A stretch of DNA of 64,000 nucleotides from Arion vulgaris (Eukaryota > Mollusca > Gastropoda > Stylommatophora > Arionidae), in assembly GCA_020796225.1 (NCBI GenBank), contig CM036767.1, positions 28,057,253-28,121,252 on the forward strand. The letters run 5' to 3'. Under the pieces are notes generated by a model. That model was not told the origin of the DNA, made no database searches, and saw only the letters and a program-made list of their open reading frames with translations. Shown in pieces: positions 47,615 to 58,018 of the stretch. A program made the translations under genes and the position numbers. Numbering within the stretch: the stretch's first letter is position 1; every line of letters begins with the position of its first letter.

Positions 47615-48893
47615 TAGTCTGTCCATTAATTCGTGAGCACGTTTGAAATTGATTTTCTCGAAAACTACCTGTTGGATCTCAGTGATTGTTTGCATGCAGC
47701 CTTAGAATATCCATGACGCTAAAATAAAGCTAACCAGTAGTCCATAGATGCTACGGATTTGCACATCGGCGAATTCCTTTGATCTTTTATGACAATTGCA
47801 AATACGGGCGCTCAAATTTTAGATTTTACAGTAATCCCTAGAATTTGTCCATGTCAATTCTCTTCATAGGTGTATCTCCATATTAACTTGATAGGTAAAG
47901 TAATTAATTGTGTTGCCCTTTATGTGCAATCGTGAACTGGATCAATATGCAGCAGTTAGTCCTCCCTTCGGTCACCATTAGACCCCAGGTGTCTTAACTT
48001 CACCACAAATTGTATGATGGTAGAGGCATTTGGATATGGAAATGTATACGTTGATATTTCTCAGTCTGTAATCAAAATATGATTTGTATCATCCCGAATC
48101 TGACGATTCCATGAGGTTGATAATGTTACTGGCTGACAAATTGTAATCCATCTCGGTGCCAGTACTCGTCTTCCTCTCGGAGCACATGTTCAACACCTTC
48201 CAGAACTGCATGTCTATCATGAGAGGGACTCACGTGTCAGAACTTCAACATCACACATTTAAACGTCCTGTTCTGTTCGGCAACTTGCCCTTTTTTACTT
48301 TAGCCCAGACAAGCTCTATCGGATTGAGGTGAGCATGATAAGACCTTCTTCACTGCTTCCTGCATGTGTTAGTATAATACGCTGGCCTTTGCTGCTTGGT
48401 ATTTTTCTTTCTGTTCACCGTCTACTGATTGCCATTCTTTAGCATTGGTGTGGTGAGCATTGACCCAGGATTCGTCCAAATATACAATATCATAGCCTTG
48501 CCGCCGCCGCTCACGGATCTGCCTCAGGTATTTACTTCGGGCAGCAATTAAATGTGGCTTTTCATAAATAATATTCCTATAGTTTTTCTGAAGGTGAAGC
48601 CGGCGCTCTTACAATTTTCCATAGAGTACTTTTAGAAATGTCATGCTGCAATCTGATTGCAGTTTTAATTTCAGTTTCCTGAGAGTAACAAGTTGATTTG
48701 TCGCAAACATTTTCAAGAGCTCCGTCTTATGACATCTATGTCAAAGTCGTCAATTGTTCTTTTCCTTCCTTGCTTGACATTAGTGCACTTTGTGTCCTGT
48801 TTAATCCATCGGGAAAAGGATTCTCTATTCAGACCAAGCGCCAGTTGCGTTCGTTGTTTCTCAGGGTTATGAATATCGCAATATAGATGAAAC
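47615..48893 (-). mobile_element. DD82E/Sailor-like transposon, copy 2 (inverted, truncated, internally deleted)
   Basis: Starts TAGTCTGTCCATTAATTCGTG at 47615 and carries the same transposase on the minus strand. About 370 bp including the second Asp block is deleted at about 48340 (GTGAGCATGAT joined to AAGACCTTCTTC). It contains the uninterrupted ACTCTATGG site where copy 1 received its LINE (about 48617-48632). Its far end is lost where Penelope sequence starts at about 48894. The empty TA in the right arm (51445-51446) confirms the insertion site. Confidence 0.9.
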
Positions 48894-49678
48894 ACGTACA
48901 AACAAAGTACTATAGTTTTACAAAATACATAAACAGTGACGATAAACAGCAACGTTTCGACCAACAAGGCCTTTATCAAGCAAACGAACAAACAGGAGTG
49001 ACAAATTAAAATGAAACACAAATGGACGACCAAATACCAACGTATCTAAGGAAAATCTGGAATAAAAACGAATAACGAAATAAATGTAACACAAAAACAC
49101 ACATAAAAACTAGAAATAGAAAAGAAACAATGAAACATCTAGTAAATATATAACTTGAATACATGCAACATATACCCATATAGATTATAAAGCATGGGAA
49201 GAGAAAGTACTAAGAAGCATAAGAATGTAATACATGCAACATATACCCATAGAGATTACAAAGCATGGGAAGAGAAAGTACTAAGAAGCATAAGAATGTA
49301 ATACGTTGAGCCCGCGTGGTCGCAAGGTACCATACAAAGAAATCAACCGATTCTCCAGAGCAAATCGACTACGATCATCAGAGGAACATGATCGGATGGC
49401 TGTGACCTGGACATCGCAAGCTCCTGAATGGCCAGTATCATTGAAATGGGTAGCTACAGGGGTCACAGAGCATTGGCGTATATCGCGCAAGTGTTGGGCG
49501 AATCGGTCACTGAGTCTCCTGCCGGTTTCCCAATATAGGCCTTGTTGCACCGCTTGCAGATAATGGCATAGATAATATTACGGGACTCGCACGTGAAACT
49601 GTCTTCAACAACGAACGTGGCTTTTGGAAAAGACACCGTGCGGGTCTGTATTACATAAGCACAAGTGTTACAGACATG
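48894..49678 (-). mobile_element. Penelope-like element, 3' part with GIY-YIG endonuclease
   Basis: Minus strand: a Cys/His linker (CNTCAYVIQTRTVSFPKATF then ESRNIIYAIICKRCNKAYIG, about 49525-49675) leads into the GIY-YIG domain. 49281-49550 encodes ETGRRLSDRFAQHLRDIRQC, HFNDTGHSGACDVQVTAIRS and the LENRLISLYGTLRPRGLN tail. A frameshift sits at the YIGxTG site. The RT domain is missing (5' truncated at about 49678). The 3' region has a 71-bp tandem duplication (49160-49302) and a GATAAAGGCC..GGTCGAAACG block (48953-48981). Confidence 0.9.
49160..49302 (-). repeat. 71-bp tandem duplication in the Penelope 3' region
   Basis: TACATGCAACATATACCCATA followed by AGATTA..AAGCATGGGAAGAG occurs twice in succession with period 71 and only a few differences, directly behind the GIY-YIG stop. 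Confidence 0.9.
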
Positions 49679-49879
<201 letters not shown>

Positions 49880-49911
49880 AATCCTTTCAACAACAACAAC
49901 AACACACTACC

Positions 49912-49927
49912 GGCCCTTTTCAGGGCC
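49912..49927 (+). promoter_or_regulatory. Histone 3'-end stem-loop of H2B fragment
   Basis: GGCCCT-TTTC-AGGGCC, a perfect 6-bp stem with 4-base loop, 32 nt after the H2B stop. The flank down to about 50060 matches the H2B downstream region at 480-575 on the other strand. Confidence 0.93.
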
Positions 49928-50246
49928 TCTGCAATATTCCCTATTAACAATAATTACGTCTTGCGCAAGAGTTGATAACAAGACACATGCACACATTCAA
50001 TGTTATTTAGATGTTACATACATAAAAGATGAGTTACGCTCATAAAGGGAACGGTATGGTACTTTGGATTAGCCGGCCGCAAAAGATTCAACGACTTCGG
50101 GTGAACCCCGGTATCCCGTGGGCGTTCGGGGATTGTCGGTGTTTTCCCAAAAGGTCAACCCGCCGGGTTTATTCCATTTGCGTTTAGGGTTTCATGTTGA
50201 AAACAAGCCACATAGTTACCGCTTCCTTTCGTTTTCGTTTTTTTTA
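49928..50246. other. H2B 3' flank and unassigned DNA
   Basis: Up to about 50060 this is the downstream flank shared with the first H2B copy. 50060-50240 contains no gene I recognise; it is unusual for GGGTT/CCGG-rich words and could be decayed histone-cluster spacer. Confidence 0.5.
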
Positions 50247-50305
50247 CCAATGCACACAAGTGCTACTCTTAATATCCAATGCACACACAGTGCTACTCTT
50301 ATATC
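50247..50305 (-). repeat. Two inverted copies of the 32-bp unit
   Basis: AATGCACACAAGTGCTACTCT and AATGCACACACAGTGCTACTC are reverse complements of the minisatellite unit at 40470-40890. Confidence 0.88.
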
Positions 50306-50369
50306 AAATTTCAATAATTTGGCTTTATCCATACTTCACGTCTTTCATCACCTATGAATACTGCTTTTT

Positions 50370-51330
50370 TTCCCCCGCCTTCGCCATTTTCCTCCCCATT
50401 TCTCCTTTTAGCTGCCATTTCAATTTCCTAGCCTTCACTGGGCTCATCCCCAGGCAGCCTGGGCAAGTTCTGCCTGCTCTGTTTCCTTCCTTTCCCTAAC
50501 CCCCTGCCACTTGTATCACCTTTTCCTAGCTGCCCCTGCCGGCCTTTTCCATTCTCTGTCTATTATGTTTTTGCTGCCCCTCTCTACAGACTTCTTCCTA
50601 CCTTCGACACCTGACCCCCTCAAAAGCCCAAACCCTGCCTCTCAACCGTTTATCTCATTGTATAGCTCCTCTATTGTCATCTTGCTTGCATTTGTCTTCA
50701 ATATCGATCGTAACTTCTCAATCAGGTCATCTCTCTCCTTCAGTTCACTGTTAGATTCTTCATCCCCTTCTCCAATCCTGCAGTCTCCTTTTTTCTCTCC
50801 ATCTCTACACTATATATTTCCTCCCTGCTCATATCTTCCCTATTTCTCCATTCACCCTCACTTTCATCATCTCCTACTGCTATGTCTCTAAATTCTTTCT
50901 TGTCCCCATGTTTATCTTCCCTATTTTTCCAGTTACCCTCACTTTCATCATCTCCTACTGCTATGTCTCTAAATTCTTTCTTGTCCTCATGTCTATCGTC
51001 CCTTTTTCCCTCCAGTTCCCTCACTTTCATCCTCTCCAACAGCTATGTCTCTAAATTCCATATCTGCTCTATTCTGGACAGCTCTTATTTCCTTAAAGCA
51101 ATTTATGGAAAAAAAGCCTGTCTCTAAACCTACTGTAATTTTGTCTAAAATTTCTGCTTTTTCTTTGGTAATGCTTACTGGCGCATTCCATACTGAAATG
51201 CCCATTCCTGCACAATTGTAGCACACTAACATCTGAAAAATGGATTTCTCCATCTGCTACCCTTCTAACATAAGTCGTCCCTGCTTCTGCCATGCCTATT
51301 ATTTTATACACAATATTATACGATATAAAA
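50370..51330 (-). pseudogene. CCHC gag-like ORF1, copy 2
   Basis: Minus strand, about 51300 downward: MAEAGTTYVRRVADGEIHF leads to a zinc knuckle split over two frames (CYNC in one, GHFSMEC in the other). A Lys/Glu-rich segment follows, then three 81-bp (27-residue) repeats with [16 protein letters not shown] (50860-51050), then a basic tail. Open frames are 51093-51341, 50993-51253 and 50740-51039. Gag-like nucleic-acid binding is inferred from the CCHC motif. It is the same family as 8940-10075. No RT could be assigned to it. Confidence 0.65.
50860..51050 (-). repeat. 81-bp coding tandem repeat in the gag ORF
   Basis: The block CTTTCATCATCTCCTACTGC then TATGTCTCTAAATTCTTTC starts at about 50861, 50942 and (more diverged) 51024, keeping the reading frame on the minus strand. 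Confidence 0.9.
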
Positions 51331-51444
51331 TACAATTTCACAATTCAATCTGAAATTAAACAATATTAACCTGCAATAATAAGTCATTAATATGCACAAC
51401 AATTTACAAAATCGTTAATGATAATATCCACATAAAACACTACT

Positions 51445-52888
51445 TAGTACTCCTTACAGTCAAAATCTACACGGCCTACTGTTTGACCTAAATTTCACAG
51501 TTCGATGACTTCCAGGAATTTACTACTCATACTACTACACCCTACTAACAACTATTTCTTCTGCCCTACGATCTATAGTGGCCAGAAACTATTGGCGCGA
51601 CAACCTAATTCTAATCCTGGAACTTTAGCACCAAAAGACGTTTGCAGCAGACTAGCTGGTGCAAGGTCCAGTTAAAAGAAACAATAAGACAAGAAAAATG
51701 GGTTGACCGAAAGAAAGGCTGATCGTCCCTGTGTTATATTCTTGATTTAAAAAGATAACATCACTCCTTCCACACTTCTGTCTTCTAAAACAAAGATGTT
51801 AATGAACACAACTAACCTAACACCGTTGGGATCAATTAGCAACAAGATACATAAATTATTTAATAATGAATTCAGGCTATGCATATATAAATTTAACCTT
51901 GAAATATTACAGCAATAATCTTTTTTCTAAACTGTCATCACAAATTTGATTTTTATAATACACTCTTCCTTTTAAGTAGTAAAATTGTTCAAATTCGATG
52001 GAACCAATGGATGATAATCACTGGATGATGATAAGAAGGTGCAGTCCTTTCCTGTCAGATATGGAACGACTTGAACACGGTTGCAGCATCCATCAGGTGG
52101 TGGTCGTCATACGTCTGGGTAGACGTCTTAAGTTCCTAGTTAGGTTGGGATTTAGTGTCGTCTCTGTCCGCTGAGGCCCCGTGGTCTGGTCACCCAAAGA
52201 TGATGATTAATTGTTTCTCCGTTATCGTATATGAACAGTTGAATCACAGTAAGATTACTCCTATAGCTATAACTACACTTTCTAGTATGAGTTCTGCCAA
52301 GTAGAACTATAGTTGATTTCTCACCTCTAGCAGCACTGTACACAAGGATACCTGAAAGAACAATAAATTGCCAAAAAACAACCTCTGAATCTACCGAATC
52401 TGACTCTATCATCTACTATTTCTGTTTGTTCAATATGTTACCTTTATAGATCTATGAAATAAATTAACATGTTCAATTGTCTTGGTAGATTGTCTCACAG
52501 ACATATTTTCTCCATCTTGCTCACATATAGCTTCTGCAACAATTTTGTTCTCTACCGCCGTTCTCTCTAGTGGTTTCTGCTTAACTCTCAGTGGTTTCTG
52601 GCTTACTTTTCAGTGGTTTCTGGCTTACTCCTTCTAAATCTATGTCTCACTGATATATCTCCAACCGAAAACCCCAGCTGCCCCTACCCGGGCCCTCGAG
52701 ATTCTACCACCAATAAATTCCCGCATTCCCGCCTTCAATCACTTTCAAGGTGGAGTACTCAATGGTAAGTAACTGGACTGGTAAACAAGGTGTTTAAATA
52801 CAAACTCAAGGACACCCAGTGCAATAAGGGGGTGGGGGTGGTTGGGTTGACCCCGACTATACCCCTAATTAACCTAACAGTGAAACTT
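51445..52888. repeat. Right arm of the large inverted repeat (no transposons)
   Basis: Reverse complement of 43048-44396 plus 47510-47614. It retains both empty TA sites (51445-51446 and 51546-51547) of the DD82E-like insertions. The conserved open frame is on the minus strand at 52152-52412 and contains the same SAARGEKSTIVLLGRTHTRK segment as the left arm. Confidence 0.93.
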
Positions 52889-55800
52889 TACACATCTAGA
52901 CATAGTACACTGACAACAAACACAATAACAGTAAACTATGTAACAAAAATGCATAACAAAGATATTAAAATAATACAATGGAACTGCAGGGGGACCAGAC
53001 TGAACCTAGCTTCCATGATAGAAAAATACAAAGACCAAACCATAATAATGATGCTGCAGGAAACCTTGCTAAAGAAGACCCAGGGGCTTAAGTATGCAGG
53101 ATATAATACATTTAGAAATGATAGAGCTCAGGCCCAGGGGGAGGTTGCCATGTTAGTACACGAGACATTTAAAATCAATGACTGGGAAATATTCAACTCA
53201 GAAAACATAAAAAAAAGGGTTTAAAGCCGAAGGATTGACTTCATTGCACCGGGTTACCCCATATGGTCGGTCCTCTCGCAGAAATGGCACGCCACCTGCA
53301 GAGAGTATTGCACAAAGCAGAACTCCGTAGCTCCGGCAACAATCCTAGGGGTCTCGGGAAAAAACTGCACTCGTGAACAGAAGACGATAATAAGGGGGGA
53401 TTAAAAATTACCAACATTTATAACCCAAAAGGAAACTACACCAGTGAAGACATTACAACACTTACAGACAGAATAACAAACAGATCATAATAGGTAGAAT
53501 TTTAATGCCCACCACCAAGCTTGGGGATGCAACAGATCAGGTGTGGCTGGAGAAATTGTCCTGAACTTCTGCGAAGACAACAACCTGGTCATCCTAAATG
53601 ATGGGTCGATTACCAGAATCAATCCAATGGCAAATGGAGAAGATTCTGCAATCGCCCCACTCTCATCACTCCTAATCTCAAGCAGCCAGTTGGGAGACTC
53701 TAGAGACCAACTCAGACCACCTCCCAATCGAAATAAACCTCAGAACAACATACAACATTAATAAAACAAACACAAAAACCTCTTTCAACTACCAAAAGCA
53801 AACTGGGAACAATTTAGCCGGGAACTAATGACATTAGACAGCAGGAAAATCAATACAACAAATGTAGACACATATGCAGAAACACTAACAACAGAAATAC
53901 TTAAAATAGCAACCAAACATATACCAAATAAAAACATGCCACCACACATAAACATAAAACATACAGCTGACAAGCCCAGAAAACCAAGAAAAAAAACCAA
54001 GTGCCCTGGTGGACAGACAAATGCCAGAAAAAGTTAAAGAAAGAAACAGAGCCTGGACAGAGCAAGAAAGAACAAAACAGAGGAAAACCTAACAAAATAC
54101 AGACAACTTGGGAAATGAATGCAACAAAATTATATTCAAAGCAAAGGAAGTCCACTGGAGAAGTTTCTCAGAGACAATAAGCTTTAGAACATCATCAACA
54201 ACAGTCTGGAATAAGCTGAACTGTATCAAAGGTGGAAACAGACAGAAAACCAACATACCAACACTAAGAGGAGATTCCCCGCAACAACAGACAAAGAAAA
54301 AAGCCAATGCACTGGCCCAACACTTCCACTCAGTTAGTGCCAAAACCAACATGACCTTAGAGGAATTAACAGAAGACAACAAACATTAGGGGAACTAGAA
54401 ATAACAAGTCAAGACAAAGAAAACACATACATCAACTCAGACATCACAGCACAAGAAATAACTAGAGCATTAGGGATAACCAACACCCCATCAGGACCAG
54501 AATTCTGAGCTATGCAATCATCAAAAAGGTGCCTCCCAATGTGATAGGTATCATAGCAAACCTGTTTAACCAAGTCTGGTCAGAGGGGAAAAATCCCAAA
54601 TTTATGGAAAAAAAGCTACGTCATCCAATCTTAAGCCTGATAAAGACCGAAGGATACCAACCCTACAGGGCCTATATCACCTACATCACACCTAGGGGAA
54701 AAAATTAGAAACAATTATCAACAAACGAATCACATGAACAAACACAACCTGTACAGCCCTTCCCAAACAGGCTGAAGCAAAAAAAGCACCATAGACCAGC
54801 TTATCAAACTAGAACACGAGGTAAAAGTCGGGTTCGACAAGAAAGAAAAAACTCTTGCTGTTTTCCTGGATGTAGAGATATGATGAATGCTAGAGAAGGA
54901 GCACTCTATAAAACCAGAAAGATGGGCATAACAGGAAGGGCTTACAGATACATACAAAACTTCATGCAGGACAGATATTTCACAGTCACAATAAACAACG
55001 AAACATCATCAACACACGAACAAGAAAATGGCATCCCCAGGGATCTGAATATCACCCACAATTTTTTCGATAATGGTGAATGACTTGGGGATGAATTTAC
55101 TGACATGAAACAAGTTTTTCCCAGTTTGCAGACGATGCAGCAATATGGCAAACGGGCATAAACACAAAATACTTAACAAGGGGGGGGTTCAACGACAGCT
55201 AGATAAAGTAACTAAATGGGTGGAGAAGTGGGGGTTTAAAATTAATACAACCAAAACAGTAGGGGTGATCTTTAGCGGGGGGATTAAGGAAGAAAATGGA
55301 CATCAAATAAATGGGGAAAATACAATTCAGCACAAGCACTAGGTTCCAGGCATGATATTAGATCAAGGCCTTAGGTGGATAACATTGCCAACCAAACCGA
55401 TATATGTCGGGGCATGCTAACATGTTACGATATATCAAGGGTAATGGATGGAAGTTTCAACAACACAATGATTACCTTCTACAAGGCTTTTATCAGAGGG
55501 AAAAATTGACTACGCTAGTATTGTATACGAGTCAACGGCACCAACTAATCAAGCCAAGCTAGACAGGATCCAAAGCAGACCTCTGGCTACTATAGCAGGG
55601 GCCCTTAAATGATCTCCCTCTGAAGCCGTAGAAGTGGCCCTAGGTGTTATCCCTCTTAGCCTAAGAAGAAAAGAACTCAGGCTCAACTACTGGGCTAAGA
55701 TGGGCAATGACACACAACACCCAGCACACGCAGCATACCAACACAGAAGACAGTGCAGAAGAAAAATCTCTATGCACATACAGAACAGCGGGGTGGGAAA

Positions 55801-56900
55801 ACACAAATTGAGCTTGGCAGGTACCCCCCTCAAGAAACTAGTGAATAAAAAAAAAACTGCATACAGCAGTAATCCACCATGGGAGCTCATCACACCACAA
55901 ACAGACACTTTTTTAACATCCAAAGGGAAAAAAAGGAAGCACAGAACCATGGAAACTAAAGTCCACTGCCAACAAATACATCAAGCAACATGCTGAAAAC
56001 GATGTCCAGATCTTCACAGACGGATCCCAAAGGGGGCGGACGAACAACTGGGTATGGGGATTGTTATACCCAAATGGGAAATAAAACAATGCTATAGACT
56101 GTCAAAACACACATCAGTATTCACGGCAGAGCTAACGGCTATTCTGAAAGCACTGGAAATTGCTCAGAATACCCCCCAGAAGATCACCGTCCTCACGGAC
56201 TCGCCATCCGCTGTGCAGACCATATTAAATCATCATGATGGCCAAAGACCGGACATCGTAGAAGCAATACTACATAAAACACAAGACACACCATATGGGA
56301 TTTATTAACATCAATGTGGATTCCATCACATGTTGGCATAGTAGGCAATGAACAGGCAGACAAAGAGGCTAATAAAGGTAGAAGCAGCTCAAGAAAAATC
56401 AAGATGGGTTTTTGGGACCAGGGGGATCAAGAGCATAATCACCAACATAATAAAAACGACTGGGCAGAGGCCTGAACTCCAGCTCAAAGGGTAGACTCCC
56501 ATGCCTTACTAAAGCCCCAGCAAGAAAAGCCAAATCCAGGATGAGCTGAAATCCCGGTAAACAGAAAACTGCTACGTCTGAAACTGGGGGAAAAGGGAAT
56601 TTTTTGCCTGTGGGAACCTTTTGTGAACACTGGGATGAGGAAAACACTGTAGAACGCTTTTACTAACTGTCAGAAATATCAGCAACACATAACACAATTA
56701 GAGCAACACTTTCAAGATAGAAATATCCAATGGCATATAGGACATATGCTGGGACATGACGCCACCCGAGAAACACTGCAGCTGGTCAAACAATACATCA
56801 CAAGATCCAAGCATGAAATATAAAACCTAAGAGCAAAAGGAGCAAACAAGTTAGCCAAAATACAACTACTGAAAACCATAGAAAATACCTTCAAACAAGT
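52889..56900 (+). mobile_element. Jockey/I-like LINE with endonuclease, RT and RNase H (near full-length ORF2, frameshifted)
   Basis: Plus-strand ORF2 starting near 52949. Endonuclease: IKIIQWNCRG and MMLQETLLKK (52970-53085), an FNAHHQAWG region (about 53498-53527), SDHLPIEIN-type text (about 53706-53732). RT: NTPSGP (54482-54500), MGITGRAYRYIQNFMQDRYF (54919-54978), FADDAAIWQTG (about 55128-55160), KINTTKTVGVIF (55235-55275), FIRGKIDYASIVYES (with an indel near 55503). RNase H: QIFTDGSQRG (about 56009-56040), TAELTAILKALEIA and VLTDSPSAVQ (56126-56225), and WIPSHVGIVGNEQADKEA (about 56318-56375). The RNase H places it in the I/Jockey superfamily. Many frameshifts. Confidence 0.93.
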
Positions 56901-56915
56901 CAGATCAAAACAAAA

Positions 56916-57039
56916 TGCCCTTATCAGGGCAGCTCCAGACCGACACCAAATGCCCGTTTTAGGGCCGCACCAAGATCAACACAAAATGCCCTTATCAGGG
57001 CACCACCCAGAACCCAAAAAAGGGCCCCTTTTTAGGGCC
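56916..57039 (+). promoter_or_regulatory. Cluster of four histone-like stem-loops behind the LINE ORF
   Basis: TGCCCT-TATC-AGGGCA at 56916-56931 and again at 56987-57002 are perfect 6-bp stems with 4-base loops. TGCCCGTTTTAGGGCC at 56951-56966 and GGCCCCTTTTTAGGGCC at 57023-57039 are slightly imperfect. The flanks (CAAAA before, CACC/ACCCAG after) also resemble histone 3' ends. They lie immediately after the RNase H ORF. A role in SLBP-dependent 3' processing is inference. Confidence 0.75.
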
Positions 57040-57159
57040 GAACACAGATCAACGCCCTCAAGAAACCCTGCAGATGGTCACCAGTACAGAACAAGTTAGA
57101 CGGATAAGAAAACAATAGGCTCTCCATCGCCACCATTACAAGGCAAACAACTGAGGGGT

Positions 57160-57420
57160 GGAGGGTGGGGGGTCGGTCCTATCGGACCAGGGTGCTTCTC
57201 AGCGCCAGACCATACCACACTGGGGAAACTAGACAAAGACTTAGAGAGGGGGGGGGTCAAAAGATGTTGGGGAGGGTTATTAGGGGTTTGGTTGGCGGGA
57301 GAGGGGGTATTGGGGTGGGTGGGGATTTGGTTGGGGGAAGGGGGTACTGGGGTGGTTGGGGAGGGTTATTGGGGGTGTTGGGGTGGATGGGAGGGGTTTT
57401 AAAAAAAGGAATAAAAATAG
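57160..57420 (+). repeat. G-rich low-complexity stretch
   Basis: Runs of GGGG separated by T/A words such as GGGGTGG and GGGTATTGGGG. It has the density of G tracts expected for G-quadruplex formation. The open frame through it (Gly-rich) is not a gene. Confidence 0.8.
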
Positions 57421-57517
57421 TATATTAAGTAGTTAAAACCAAAAAAATAGCTAAATAGAAGCACTGGTCTTAGTCTATCCCTAACACTGTCATCGATTGC
57501 TAGAGCACACCCATTAT

Positions 57518-57807
57518 GTAGACCTCCACAGACCGCCAGCCAGACTACAGACAGCCCAGCATCCGACGACGAGAGAATGCCAGAACCAGACCAACACAAA
57601 ATACCCTTTCAAGTCCCCAAACAAGTGACCCACAGTCCAGCTTAGAGAACAGGCACACCTGGCAGTAGACCTCCACAGGCCGCCAGCCAGACAACAGACA
57701 TCCCAGCACCCGACATGAGAATTCCAGTCAGCCAAGATCACACATACCAAATTCCTTTTTAGGACAGAAGGGACATACAGAACAAGACAAATGTCCTTAT
57801 TAGGACA
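57518..57807 (+). repeat. Tandem ~147-bp unit with further histone-like stem-loops
   Basis: GTAGACCTCCACAG.CCGCCAGCCAGAC starts at 57518 and again at 57664. Each unit ends with hairpin-like text: a decayed one at about 57602-57616, TCCT-TTTT-AGGA at 57753-57764, and a perfect TGTCCT-TATT-AGGACA at 57792-57807. Confidence 0.75.
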
Positions 57808-57939
57808 AATACAGATCCTACACAATAACACACCAGGACATGTCCCAGGTCACATGGCCACACCAAGAAAAAGGCCAATACGCCCTGATATAACCAAAAA
57901 GACATATGTCTTAGGTTGAAAGGGCGTTCTCGGCACAAG

Positions 57940-58018
57940 AGTCTTAACCACCATAAAAAAACAACGTCGACATTTTTCGTCGATCATTAAGAAATGCCTC
58001 CCAAAGTTTCTTCCAAAG
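57940..58018 (+). pseudogene. H2B: Histone H2B 5' flank and first eight codons
   Basis: ATG at 57994 reads MPPKVSSK, the H2B N-terminus, preceded by AACGTCGACATTTTTCGTCGA 5' flank that resembles the H2B promoter side at 3905-3950. Homology stops abruptly at 58018, where the 5' end of an L1/Tx1-like LINE starts. Confidence 0.75.

Noticed and set aside
50194..51127. Plus-strand Pro/Ser/Leu-rich frames
   Set aside because: Antisense of the Glu/Lys-rich gag-like protein encoded on the minus strand.
54089..54382. Minus-strand 97-codon frame
   Set aside because: Antisense of the plus-strand LINE linker between endonuclease and RT.
57165..57428. Gly/Arg-rich 87-codon frame
   Set aside because: It runs through G-rich low-complexity DNA with no other coding evidence.
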